Below are positions 28,127 through 36,335 of a DNA stretch of 55,198 nt, one piece after another (within the stretch, counting starts at the first letter, position 1; each line of letters begins with the position of its first letter). The position numbers and the translations under genes were made by a program. Below the pieces are notes generated by a model. It did no database searches. It was not told where the DNA came from and worked only from the letters and a program-made list of their open reading frames with translations. Source of the stretch: Planctomycetota bacterium (GTDB lineage: Bacteria > Planctomycetota > Planctomycetia > Pirellulales > Pirellulaceae); assembly GCA_017303505.1 (NCBI GenBank), contig JAFLCP010000038.1:1-55198 (forward strand), written 5' to 3'.

Positions 28127-28165
28127 ACGTACAATTGTACGTGTCGATTCCTGGGTATCATTATA
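28127..28165 (-). promoter_or_regulatory. Candidate promoter and 16-base palindromic operator of the esterase gene
   Basis: Perfect palindrome ACGTACAATTGTACGT at 28127-28142, 72 bases before the ATG at 28054. Just upstream on the minus strand is TATAAT (28165-28160), with a weak TACAAT 17 bases further up. An operator directly downstream of a -10 box fits repression by a dimeric regulator; GntR-type regulators often bind such TTGTAC-like palindromes. No GntR gene is in the window. Another same-size palindrome was not noticed elsewhere. Confidence 0.45.
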
Positions 28166-28215
28166 ATCGAAGCCGGGCCGAGATTGTACTAGGGCCTATC
28201 TACCGCGCAGCGGTC

Positions 28216-28262
28216 TCGTTTAACCCGTACGCCGTAGGCTAGGCCGCGTTGGACTCGTCATT
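28216..28262 (-). repeat. Inverted copy of the CCTAGCC...TTAAACGA repeat
   Basis: On the minus strand: GACGAGTCCAACGCGG, CCTAGCCTACGGCGTACGG, GTTAAACGA. This is the shortest clean copy; the distance from GTCCAAC to GTTAAAC is about 37 bases. It faces the forward copies that start near 28.3 kb. Confidence 0.75.
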
Positions 28263-28299
28263 CCGCCGGCCCCAACGCGACGCGCGACGTCTCCTACAC

Positions 28300-28454
28300 T
28301 ACGCATGGCACGCACAATCCGGCCTAGCGGGGACGCTGCGCGAGAGAGTAGAGAGTAGAGAGTAGAGAGGAGAGAGGAGAGTCGGCGACTGCGTACAGTC
28401 AAACGGTCATTGCACGCACCATCCGGCCTAGCCTTCGGCATACGGGTTAAACGA
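28300..28454 (+). repeat. Two forward copies of the dispersed repeat
   Basis: A truncated copy (GGCACGCACAATCCGGCCTAGC, from about 28308) runs into GACGCTGCGCGAGAGAG and a 7-base microsatellite, then GTCGGCGACTGCGTACAGTC starts a complete copy ending GGGTTAAACGA at 28454. The layout matches the one at 16.0-16.2 kb. It ends 10 bases before the serB stop. Confidence 0.8.
28342..28382. repeat. 7-base microsatellite (AGAGAGT/AGAGAGG)
   Basis: About five and a half head-to-tail copies of AGAGAGT or AGAGAGG between two copies of the dispersed repeat. The related locus at 16.08 kb has only one such stretch (GAGAGAGGAGTGAGTAGAG), so the run has probably expanded here. Confidence 0.75.
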
Positions 28455-28464
28455 GGAGGAAGCG

Positions 28465-29718
28465 CTATGCGAGGTCGCGGTCGCGCATGCCGAGCAGATA
28501 CAGAATCGCATCTAAGCCCATCGTCGATACGCGATGTTCGGCTGTTTGTCGCACTAACGGCTTCGCATGAAAAGCGATACCCAAGCCAGCTCGAGACAAC
28601 ATCGGCAAATCATTCGCACCATCTCCAACCGCAATCACTTGCTTCCGATCGACACCTTCATCAGCAGCTAACTGCTCAAGCAACTTGGCCTTGCGTTCCG
28701 CATTGACGATCGTTCCCAAGACACGGCCTGTTAACTTGCCGTCGATAATCTCCAACTCGTTGGCATACACATGATCGATGGCTAACTTGTTCTGCAAAAA
28801 ATTACCGAAGTATGTAAATCCTCCCGAGATAATCGCAGTTCGATACCCAAAGCGGCGCAAGGTGCTCAACAAAAACTCAGCGCCTTCGGTCAACTCGAGC
28901 CGCGCTGCAATTTTGGGCAAAACGTCCGCCGATAGTCCAGCCAATTTGGAAACACGACGTCTCAACGATTCATCGAAGTCGATTTCACCGCGCATTGCAG
29001 CTTCTGTTACCGCAGCAACTTCTTCGCCAGCTCCCGCTTCTTTTGCAAGTTCATCAATCACTTCAGCTTGCAGGAGTGTCGAATCCATATCGAACGCAAC
29101 CACGCGTCGTATGCGGCGATAGGCATCATCACGCTGCCAAGCTAAATCCAAATCAAGTCGACTGGATAGCTCAAGCAGGCTCGCCTTGAGTTGATTCGGA
29201 TCACGTGGTTCGCCACGCAGCGAAAACTCAACACATGCGCGCGTCAGTTTGTTCGTTTCAAATCGAGGTGGTCGCCCGGACAAACGTGTGATCACATCGA
29301 TGTTTAAGCCTTGATCTGCCAACATGTGACTGACAGCATGGAACTGCTCCGCCGTAATCGCTCGCGACAAGAGCGTTAGGATGAACCGCGATTTTCCTTG
29401 ACAGGCGACCCAATCATCATAGTCCGCATCCGAAATCGCTTGGTACTTCCCCTTCAGTCCAACATCGTGGGCAAGCTTTTGCAATTGCTCAATCACTTGA
29501 TCGCGACTTTGAGTGCCAGGCACTCGTACCAATAAGCCCAATAAGAGGAGCTGATGGATCACCGCCTGATTGACGTCAATGATTAGGCAACCGTAGTCAG
29601 CCAGAAGAGCAGTGAGCGACGACGTCAAACCAGGGCGGTCTTCCCCGGTGAAATGAAACAAAATCAAATGGTCTGTTTGGGTAGTCTGTGGCTGTGTCAT
29701 GCGGGAAGTGTACCCCAT
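28465..29718 (-). CDS. serB: Phosphoserine phosphatase with tandem ACT domains
   Basis: Last enzyme of serine synthesis: phosphoserine + water gives serine + phosphate, in the cytoplasm. The N-terminal ~190 residues hold two ACT-like regulatory modules (HFTGEDRPGLTSSLTALL; then FILTLLSRAITAEQFHAVSHML), as in long SerB2-type enzymes, so serine feedback is likely. The HAD domain has all motifs: DMDSTLL (nucleophile and acid/base Asp), SGGFTYF, the K in ERKAKLL, and GDGANDLPML. Start ATG 29718 has AAGGGGG a few bases upstream; ATG 29700 is an alternative six residues later. It is a single-gene unit, convergent with nothing and followed by repeats. Confidence 0.93.
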   Translation of the reverse strand: MGYTSRMTQPQTTQTDHLILFHFTGEDRPGLTSSLTALLADYGCLIIDVNQAVIHQLLLLGLLVRVPGTQSRDQVIEQLQKLAHDVGLKGKYQAISDADYDDWVACQGKSRFILTLLSRAITAEQFHAVSHMLADQGLNIDVITRLSGRPPRFETNKLTRACVEFSLRGEPRDPNQLKASLLELSSRLDLDLAWQRDDAYRRIRRVVAFDMDSTLLQAEVIDELAKEAGAGEEVAAVTEAAMRGEIDFDESLRRRVSKLAGLSADVLPKIAARLELTEGAEFLLSTLRRFGYRTAIISGGFTYFGNFLQNKLAIDHVYANELEIIDGKLTGRVLGTIVNAERKAKLLEQLAADEGVDRKQVIAVGDGANDLPMLSRAGLGIAFHAKPLVRQTAEHRVSTMGLDAILYLLGMRDRDLA

Positions 29719-29940
29719 TATTCCCCCTTCGCCGAGACCACTTTTCTGCTGCGTTTTTGGGGCAATTCGCCAGAAAAATGTGCCGGAATACAAGCTTCAT
29801 CTTTCCTTAAGGTTGCCATGCTAGAGTTTTCACGCACGATAGCTTGACTGCCGAAAGGCTTGGCTGCGAAAAAGTAGCCATGAAAAGGCAAGTCGTCGGC
29901 AAACTCAATTCTCTTTTCGCTGCAGTTAGGAGCTAGTTCC

Positions 29941-31437
29941 ATGAAATTTCGAGCCCCAAATCGGCATGGCCGCATCGGATTTCGAGCTCTGGCTGTAGCG
30001 ATTGGAATTTTTGTGGTCATCGCTATCGGAATTCGAGCCGCCAGCGGGCGGATGCGGTGGACAGGCGTTGCACGTCCAGCAATGGCTGATATAGCAACGG
30101 AACCATCCAACACGATGGAAAAAAATGCTGTGACTGATGATTCGAACCCATCAACCGAAACCGATCGTCCCTCGAGCTTAACCTCGACTTCCGACGAAAC
30201 AGAACTTTTGAATTGGAGTCGGTTTCGCGGCCCCAATGGCACAGGCGTTTATGATAACCAGGATCTTCCCACAAAGTGGAGCGATTCAGAAAACTTAGCG
30301 TGGGCAACGTCGCTGCCTGGAGCGGGCTCGTCCAGCCCAATCCTCACGCCATCCCACGTCTTCGTCACTTCTTATTCCGGATATGGTGCAGCCGACGAAA
30401 AAGGTTCATTGAAAAAACTAAAACGACATTTATCGTGTTTGGATCGCACCGATGGAAAGTTCGTGTGGACCGTTGATGTCGAAGCGGCTCAGCCTGACGA
30501 TCCGTACCAAGGTATGGGTGTACCCGAACATGGTTACGCCACCAATACGCCGGTAACCGATGGTAAGTCGATCTTCGTCTTTTTCGGCAAGTCAGGCGTC
30601 TTGGCTTTTGACCTGCAAGGTAAACAACTTTGGCAAACCAACGTTGGAAAAGATTCGGGCAATCGCGGTTGGGGTACCGCTTCAAGTTTGGTGATTTACA
30701 AAGATTTGCTGATCGTCAATGCAGCGGAAGAAAGCCGTTCCATCATTGCCCTCGATAAGCAGACTGGAAAAGAGCGGTGGCGGGCGAAGGCTGATGGTTT
30801 GGAATTGGCATACGGTACACCAATCATTGCCAAAGTGAACGATCAGCGCGACGATTTGATCATCGCCGTTCCAGGGGAGATTTGGGGGCTTAATCCAAAC
30901 AGTGGGAAACTGGTCTGGTATGTCACAACTTCCCTCACGGGAAACTTATCGCCCAGCGTGATCTTGAAGGACAACATCGTCTATGTGTTTGGCGGGTATC
31001 GATCTTCGGGATCAATGGCTGTGAAGATTGGGGGTGAAGGGGATGTCACTAAATCGCACGTGTTGTGGACGGGACGAAATTCATCTTACGTTGCTACCCC
31101 GATTCTTAAAGAGGACAAACTATATTGGATCGATGATCGCGGCACGTTTTATTGCATTCAAGCTAAAACGGGAGAACTCATTCATCGCGGCCGTGTGTCT
31201 CAAATCGAATCCCGCGATCGCCCTGTGTATGCCTCCCCAATCGCTGCAGGCGAACATCTCTATTTTCAGACACGTCATGATGGGCTTATCGTCACATCAC
31301 TTGACCCTAACATGAAAGTCATCAGCCACAACCGCTTCAAAAGCGATTCCAGTATGTTCAACGCGACGCCTGCTGCCGATGCGGGTGAACTCTACCTGCG
31401 GTCCGATCAAAAATTGTATTGCATCAAGAACAAATGA
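29941..31437 (+). CDS. Exported PQQ-like beta-propeller protein
   Basis: A 498-residue BamB/quinoprotein-like propeller. An N-terminal signal anchor (about residues 14-34, ALAVAIGIFVVIAIGIRAA) and a Ser/Thr-rich linker lead to the common planctomycete motif WSRFRGPNGTGVYDNQDLPTKWS. PQQ-type repeats then recur, each ending in the tryptophan-docking pattern such as DRTDGKFVW, KQTGKERWR and PNSGKLVWY. No enzyme cofactor residues or heme sites are seen, so it may be a scaffold rather than a dehydrogenase. TTAGGAG before ATG 29941 supports the start. Convergent with the anti-sigma gene; the hairpin at 31438 begins directly after the stop. Confidence 0.85.
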   Translation: MKFRAPNRHGRIGFRALAVAIGIFVVIAIGIRAASGRMRWTGVARPAMADIATEPSNTMEKNAVTDDSNPSTETDRPSSLTSTSDETELLNWSRFRGPNGTGVYDNQDLPTKWSDSENLAWATSLPGAGSSSPILTPSHVFVTSYSGYGAADEKGSLKKLKRHLSCLDRTDGKFVWTVDVEAAQPDDPYQGMGVPEHGYATNTPVTDGKSIFVFFGKSGVLAFDLQGKQLWQTNVGKDSGNRGWGTASSLVIYKDLLIVNAAEESRSIIALDKQTGKERWRAKADGLELAYGTPIIAKVNDQRDDLIIAVPGEIWGLNPNSGKLVWYVTTSLTGNLSPSVILKDNIVYVFGGYRSSGSMAVKIGGEGDVTKSHVLWTGRNSSYVATPILKEDKLYWIDDRGTFYCIQAKTGELIHRGRVSQIESRDRPVYASPIAAGEHLYFQTRHDGLIVTSLDPNMKVISHNRFKSDSSMFNATPAADAGELYLRSDQKLYCIKNK

Positions 31438-31465
31438 GCCGCAGCTAGGTTGTCTTGCCTGCGGC
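31438..31465. terminator. Hairpin between convergent PQQ and anti-sigma genes
   Basis: Inverted repeat GCCGCAG (31438-31444) and CTGCGGC (31459-31465) with a 14-base loop, directly after the PQQ gene stop and 22 bases before the end of the minus-strand anti-sigma gene. No T run, so termination is inferred from position. Confidence 0.4.
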
Positions 31466-31487
31466 CCATTGGCAAATCGCATTGCGT

Positions 31488-32336
31488 TTATTGAACGACA
31501 GCCAACAGAGGTAGACGGTCTTGCTTTGATACAACCACTCCACCTGGCTTCTCAATCGTGATGGCAAACGCAGTTGGTTTCGTTACGTGCAGTTTGGCTT
31601 CGATCGGAATGATGACCTCACCTGTTTTCGAAACATCAAACACACCACCATCCACCGGCTCGTCATCACGCAATGGATCGATAATCCACAGCTGATACTG
31701 TTCGCGTAATGGATCGTTCAATGGCATACCTGCTAACCGCATGAAACCTTGTTGATAACTACTGCTCCAAACGACATCGCCAGTCACAGGCTCGTCGAGT
31801 GGATGTTTGCCAGCCTGCCATTTCGCTTGCACCAAATCGCGAGCAGAAGCCAGTAATTCCGAACGCGACAATTTCTCTTTGGTGAGACCATTGCTTCGTG
31901 CGTTCTGCCACCACCAACTTCCGATGACAGCCGTCGATGCAGCTGCCGTCGTCAACCAAGCTAATACCTCTCGCCGATTCCATCTTGTTCGTGCTTCCAT
32001 ATTCGCGTTCGTCTGCTCGCTTGCTTTCCGAACGATTGGATCGGCAGCTCGGTCCAATCTCGATCGACTCTGCTGCCCAGCGAAGAACGAATCGGCCTCA
32101 CGCAAAATTTGGTTTTTCAACGAATCGGATAAATCACCAACCGAACCGCGCTCTTCGCCCGAGAGCAGAGCGATATCGAGTGAGGCAACCGTCCGTTTAT
32201 ACTCCTCAATCTTCTGCAGCTCTTCCTTGGTAATTGATTGATCAAGTTCCAACTGCTCATCTCGATCCAAATCCGACATAGCTTTTCCTGCCAGCAGTTG
32301 TTCACGGCGACCATCGTGTGAAGAATTTGGGTTCAT
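31488..32336 (-). CDS. Anti-sigma factor, RskA-like
   Basis: A 282-residue membrane anti-sigma factor. The cytoplasmic N-terminus (residues 1-~115) would hold the sigma factor; it lacks the Zn-binding HxxxCxxC. One membrane segment is seen (about residues 127-146, EVLAWLTTAAASTAVIGSWWW). The outer C-terminus matches the RskA/anti-sigma-K domain: GFMRLAGMPLNDP, QYQLWIID, VDGGVFDVSKTGEVIIP, AFAITIEKPGG. Its ATG (32336) overlaps the TAA of the ECF sigma gene by one base (TAATG), so the two are translationally coupled. Family knowledge: RskA binds its sigma factor until cleaved by membrane proteases on a signal. Confidence 0.85.
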   Translation of the reverse strand: MNPNSSHDGRREQLLAGKAMSDLDRDEQLELDQSITKEELQKIEEYKRTVASLDIALLSGEERGSVGDLSDSLKNQILREADSFFAGQQSRSRLDRAADPIVRKASEQTNANMEARTRWNRREVLAWLTTAAASTAVIGSWWWQNARSNGLTKEKLSRSELLASARDLVQAKWQAGKHPLDEPVTGDVVWSSSYQQGFMRLAGMPLNDPLREQYQLWIIDPLRDDEPVDGGVFDVSKTGEVIIPIEAKLHVTKPTAFAITIEKPGGVVVSKQDRLPLLAVVQ

Positions 32337-32962
32337 TAGCTGTTCTCCATCGCAGTCGCGCCAATGTTTCGTCCCATACATTCACGGATTTGAATCAAGC
32401 CTCTGCGTGCATAAGACTTTACTGAACCTAGGGGAAGTTGCAATTGCTCAGCAATTTTGGCGTACGAGAGATTTTCGTGAATGGATCTTTTCAATACTGT
32501 CTGTGTTTGCTGCGTGAGCTTTTCGAAACAACGGTAAGCCTTCTCTGCTTCGTCGTTCACTTCGCTGGGGTTTTGAACCACAGGAGCTGCGATTTCCATT
32601 TCACCGATATCGACGTTCCCTACCTGCCGGCGCAAGTTACCTCGCCAGCGATCAACCAGCCTTCTACGAGTTAACATAGCCACAAATGTGATCTCATCCC
32701 CTTTGGTTGGATCAAACTTTGGTGCAGCCTGCCAGATTTCAATAAAGATATCGTGCACGGCATCTTCGATATCGGATTTGTTTGGAATCAATCGATGAGC
32801 CAGCGACCAAATCAAGCGACCGTACCGATCCAAACATTCCTGAATCGCTTCTCGATCACCATTGGCAACTCGTGGCAACACAGGCGTAGTCATTTCGCGA
32901 ATCTCTATATCTGTTGAACTCCGTTGATAGGGAGTTGCAGAATTCGGTATGGCAATCGACAT
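32336..32962 (-). CDS. ECF-type RNA polymerase sigma factor
   Basis: A 208-residue extracytoplasmic-function sigma-70 factor. Region 2 is visible at about residues 35-110 (YGRLIWSLAHRLIPNKSDIEDAVHDIFIEIW, given here in part: DIEDAVHDIFIEIW, then FVAMLTRRRLVDRWR), and region 4 at about 145-195 (LSYAKIAEQLQLPLGSVKSY, the -35 recognition helix-turn-helix). Length and layout resemble SigK-like ECFs. It is followed with a one-base overlap by its RskA-like anti-sigma factor and preceded by a FAS1-domain gene 116 bases upstream on the same strand. ATG 32962 with GGAAGA upstream is the start. A hairpin lies in the leader. Confidence 0.9.
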   Translation of the reverse strand: MSIAIPNSATPYQRSSTDIEIREMTTPVLPRVANGDREAIQECLDRYGRLIWSLAHRLIPNKSDIEDAVHDIFIEIWQAAPKFDPTKGDEITFVAMLTRRRLVDRWRGNLRRQVGNVDIGEMEIAAPVVQNPSEVNDEAEKAYRCFEKLTQQTQTVLKRSIHENLSYAKIAEQLQLPLGSVKSYARRGLIQIRECMGRNIGATAMENS

Positions 32963-33016
32963 AACTTAAATCTTCCAGGAAATGGTTCACTTCCCAAGCG
33001 TCCCACTCGAAACGAA

Positions 33017-33050
33017 CGATGACTCTTCCCATACTAGGCAAGAGTCATCG
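33017..33050 (-). terminator. 11-base hairpin between FAS1 gene and sigma gene
   Basis: Arms CGATGACTCTT (33017-33027) and AAGAGTCATCG (33040-33050), perfect over 11 bases, loop 12 bases. On the minus strand it follows the FAS1 gene by 28 bases and is trailed by TTCGTTTCG, a poor T tract. It could be a partial terminator that lowers sigma/anti-sigma expression relative to FAS1, or an mRNA stabiliser. Confidence 0.5.
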
Positions 33051-33078
33051 CCGAAGCCTATCCCGTTGCATGGCAAAA

Positions 33079-34254
33079 CTAGTTCGATGTTTCGTCCAAC
33101 ATCCCATACATTTCGTCGATGCCATGTCGCAATACCCAGGCTTGTTCTGTTGGGCATTCATGCTGCTTCGCTGTGGCGATGGTACGAGCCATGTGACGCT
33201 TTACGTTCTTTGGTAGTTCTGCGGACATCAGCTTCTCCATGGTGCCTCGATAAAGCTTCGCACAAGATTCGTGATGACCAGCGTTGTAAAGATCAGATCC
33301 CTTAGCAACAACGGTTTCGAGTACTTTCTTAGCACCTACATTCTTAACCGGTGGCAAGAGGACACTGTCTATGACGTGAATCACGCCGTTGGAAGCATCG
33401 ATATCGGTGGCGACAATTTTTGATTGATTGATGGATATTCCACCATCTTTCTTGGAAATCTTCAGGGGTGAACCTTCAACCGAAGTCGCCATTTCTAGCC
33501 CAGCAACGTCCTCTGAATAGACTCGGCCGGGTACGACATGATAAGTCAATATCGCCACCAACTTTTCGCGGTTTTCAGGCTTAAGCAATTCTTCCACTGT
33601 TCCAGCGGGAAGCTTAGCAAAGGCTTCATCGGTGGGTGCAAAGAGGGTGAGTGGGCCTTTGCCGGAAAGTGTTTCTACCAAATTGGCACTTTTCGCTGCT
33701 GCTAACAGCGTTTTGAATTTCTCAGTGCCGGCTGCAACTTTGGGAATCGATTTTGTTTCAGGCATCAAGACCGAATCAATCACATGAATGATACCGTTAT
33801 CACAGCGAATATCGGCCATTACGACTTTCGCATCGTCAATGCTCAATGAACCTTCCACTGGCTTGAGATTCAAGCGTTGTCCATTGACTGTTACCAGACC
33901 AGACTTCTTCATGAGGTCGGCTGCTGTAAACTCACCAGCAACCACATGATAGGTGAGAATCCCGGTGAGCTGTGGTTTGTTCTCGGGTTCCAGCAGCGAC
34001 TTCAGGCTCTCCGAGGGGAGCTTACCGAAAGCGGAATCTTGGGGAGCAAAGACGGTGAAGGGCCCTTTGCCTTGAAGAGTTTTCACCAGATCGGCAGCTT
34101 GCACAGCGGTGACCAGCGTGGTGAAATCACCCGCTTTGGCAGCTGTATCGACTATATCGCTGGCCGCCACTTCCTTGGGATTTGTGAAATATCCCAACGT
34201 TCCCCAACTGAGCAATAACCCACCGCATAAATTTCGCCAAAACGCAAACGTCAT
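33079..34254 (-). CDS. Exported protein with two fasciclin (FAS1) domains
   Basis: A 391-residue secreted adhesion-type protein. A signal peptide (about residues 1-32) precedes FAS1 domain 1 ([20 protein letters not shown] ... [13 protein letters not shown] ... [16 protein letters not shown] ... [13 protein letters not shown]) and FAS1 domain 2 with the same landmarks ([38 protein letters not shown]). The last ~85 residues form a separate helical tail with three Cys ([22 protein letters not shown]). The second of two ATGs (34254) is preferred because AAGGA then has 7-base spacing; ATG 34260 is alternative. Same strand and upstream of the ECF sigma and RskA-like genes; this set matches the SigK/RskA/FAS1 regulon of mycobacteria in gene content. 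Confidence 0.9.
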   Translation of the reverse strand: MTFAFWRNLCGGLLLSWGTLGYFTNPKEVAASDIVDTAAKAGDFTTLVTAVQAADLVKTLQGKGPFTVFAPQDSAFGKLPSESLKSLLEPENKPQLTGILTYHVVAGEFTAADLMKKSGLVTVNGQRLNLKPVEGSLSIDDAKVVMADIRCDNGIIHVIDSVLMPETKSIPKVAAGTEKFKTLLAAAKSANLVETLSGKGPLTLFAPTDEAFAKLPAGTVEELLKPENREKLVAILTYHVVPGRVYSEDVAGLEMATSVEGSPLKISKKDGGISINQSKIVATDIDASNGVIHVIDSVLLPPVKNVGAKKVLETVVAKGSDLYNAGHHESCAKLYRGTMEKLMSAELPKNVKRHMARTIATAKQHECPTEQAWVLRHGIDEMYGMLDETSN

Positions 34255-34405
34255 GTCCATTTCCTTCTGCTGATTAGATGCTTTATGGAACCCGAATTTG
34301 GGTCACAACTAAGCATTCGCAGGGAGGAAAGAAACGGATGCAAGAATTTTTGAAAATGAGCGGAATCAGATCTTTGGGGCTATAATCCCTGCAAATCTGC
34401 TGCTT

Positions 34406-34618
34406 TCAATAATGAGGAGGGATTTCTTCTTCGGGACGTCGACCTTCCCGTCCACCGTCTCGGAGCTGGCGAATTTCCCCTACCAACAATTTGAGATCGC
34501 GCTGCAATTGATCAATTTTCTTTGATTGCTCAAAAACAACTTGATCCAAATCCTGCACCAGTTTTTGCTGGTGCGTATACAACGCTTCCAATTTTACAAT
34601 GCGTTCTTCCAAGTTCAT
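34406..34618 (-). CDS. slyX: SlyX family coiled-coil protein
   Basis: A 70-residue cytoplasmic protein matching SlyX: NLEERIVKLEALYTHQQKL, then VVFEQSKKIDQLQRDLKLL, with the heptad pattern of a coiled coil and the typical ending PPHY (EEEIPPHY). SlyX of E. coli is named for resistance to phiX174 lysis; its function is unclear. The gene starts 30 bases after the peroxiredoxin-kinase fusion on the same strand and may be co-transcribed with it. Length is normal for the family. Confidence 0.85.
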   Translation of the reverse strand: MNLEERIVKLEALYTHQQKLVQDLDQVVFEQSKKIDQLQRDLKLLVGEIRQLRDGGREGRRPEEEIPPHY

Positions 34619-34648
34619 ATTTTCTTCGTTTTCTATTTATTCAACCCG

Positions 34649-36118
34649 TTAGGTGGTTAAATCCCAAGCCCGAGTTCCCATCAATCGATGCAAACTTTCG
34701 GAGATGTCTGTCATCGCAGGACGCTGAGAAGGCTCTTTGTCGAGCAGCGGTGCAAGCCATTCGCGATACGATGGCTCAAGTCCTTCCAAAACATCATCGA
34801 CGATTTGACCAGACCGAAGCTTGGCTAACCATTCCAAAGGTTGAAAAGCGGAATCAGCTCGTCTCCCTTTGAACATCTCCGCGACCAAAATGGCATACGC
34901 GAAGGTATCGCTGGCGACGCCGCCGATATAGCCTCCCGCTTGCTCGGGTGACATGTAGGCTAGAGTGCCACGCAAACTGGTGGAATAGTCACCTGATCGA
35001 TGCCTGAAGTCGACGGTCGCTTCAAAATCGGATTCGAAACGTACGCCCAGTGTACCTTCGGTTGCGGGTTCGCGATGCATTGTCTCTTGCGCCTGCAAAT
35101 GCTGCACACGAGCCAAGCCAAAATCGAGAATCTTGGCTAATCCATCTTTGTTGACCATGATGTTTGCAGGCTTCAAATCGCCATGCACCACACCAGCACC
35201 ATGTGCTACAGCCATTCCTGCAGCAATTTGATAAGCGATACGACAACACAATTCATCGTCGAGACTTTTCTCGTGGATCAACTGCGATAGCGGTTTGCCA
35301 TCGATGTACTCCATGGCGATGAGTGGCAAGCCCTCTTCTTGCTCTACAGCATAAATGGTGCAGATATGTGGATCGTTTAAGTGAGCCGCCGTTCGCGCTT
35401 CGCGAAGCACTGTCTCGCGTGATTCGAAGATACTGCGTTTTAACACTTTGATCGCGACCATGCGTTCCAAGTGAATATCCCAAGCGGCAAACACAGCTCC
35501 GAAGGTTCCACTTCCCAACTTCTTGCGAATACGATAGTGCCCCAATACGGTCCCCGTTTTGAGAACCGACTCCGGATCAAATTTTCCATCACCCGCATTC
35601 CAGTTAGCCGGACATAAGCCGCCGGTCTGAAGAGCATCCAACACACGCAACACTTCGTTTGGATTACGGCCCACACTCAAGTTATGAACGACCGCGTATT
35701 GCAAGATGCCTTCGGGATCGATGATGAACAACCCACGCGTGGCCACTTGGCGGCTGGAAAGCCATACCTCGTAAGACTGTGCAACAACTCCACCAGGATC
35801 GGAGGCCAACGGAAAATGGATGGCACCCAATCCACCATCCACAACCGGAGTAGAAAGCCATTCGCTGTGCGACTCCACACTATCCGCACTGACCGCAAGC
35901 ACTTGGCATTGTCGTTGCTGGAAGTCGGGAATATGCGAATTGAAGGCGATCAGTTCGGTAGGACAGACGAAACTAAAATCGCTGGGATAAAACGCCAACA
36001 TCAACCAACTGCCACGATAGTCGGCCAGGCGCATCGTGCGTGGAACTCGACCCAGCAAGCTGACGCATTGCATGGTGAAGTCTGGGGCAGGTTCACCAAC
36101 TCGGGCTACCATCTCCAT
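34649..36118 (-). CDS. Peroxiredoxin fused to a Ser/Thr protein kinase
   Basis: A continuous 489-residue frame with two complete domains. Residues 1-~180 are a typical 2-Cys peroxiredoxin (AhpC/TSA): GEPAPDFTMQ, peroxidatic C52 in FYPSDFSFVCPTE, and resolving C169 in GGLCPANWNAGDGKF. Residues ~193-480 are a Hanks-type kinase: LGSGTFGAVF loop (201-210), VAIK (K224), E240 in the C helix, catalytic loop HGDLKPAN (H312, D314, N319; HGD instead of HRD), DFG at 332-334, and YMSPEQ (389-393). No membrane helix or signal peptide is seen, so it should act in the cytoplasm. Inference: peroxide oxidation of C52 could gate kinase activity. Start ATG 36118, with GGGAG 3 bases upstream; ATG 36112 has better spacing. 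Confidence 0.9.
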   Translation of the reverse strand: MEMVARVGEPAPDFTMQCVSLLGRVPRTMRLADYRGSWLMLAFYPSDFSFVCPTELIAFNSHIPDFQQRQCQVLAVSADSVESHSEWLSTPVVDGGLGAIHFPLASDPGGVVAQSYEVWLSSRQVATRGLFIIDPEGILQYAVVHNLSVGRNPNEVLRVLDALQTGGLCPANWNAGDGKFDPESVLKTGTVLGHYRIRKKLGSGTFGAVFAAWDIHLERMVAIKVLKRSIFESRETVLREARTAAHLNDPHICTIYAVEQEEGLPLIAMEYIDGKPLSQLIHEKSLDDELCCRIAYQIAAGMAVAHGAGVVHGDLKPANIMVNKDGLAKILDFGLARVQHLQAQETMHREPATEGTLGVRFESDFEATVDFRHRSGDYSTSLRGTLAYMSPEQAGGYIGGVASDTFAYAILVAEMFKGRRADSAFQPLEWLAKLRSGQIVDDVLEGLEPSYREWLAPLLDKEPSQRPAMTDISESLHRLMGTRAWDLTT

Positions 36119-36335
36119 AAACTCCCGTACGGTTGGCCATCTAACAAGCGACGATCCAACATGCTCATGTTCCCTAACATTTTTCGGAGCTCAAAGATTT
36201 TTTGAGTCTCCCGACTGTGCTATTCTCGCTTATCTGTCGAGGATCGAACAGGGCAGGGGAGGGTAACTGCCATGTAAATTTTCTCAACTGAACTATCTTT
36301 TTTCACCAACCCCACCTACGTGGTTTCGAGTCGTA

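Noticed and set aside
28300-28454. Possible integron cassette array
   Set aside because: Although the repeat ends resemble attC borders, the repeats are not evenly spaced around cassette genes, face both ways, and no integrase is in the window; kept only as a resemblance.
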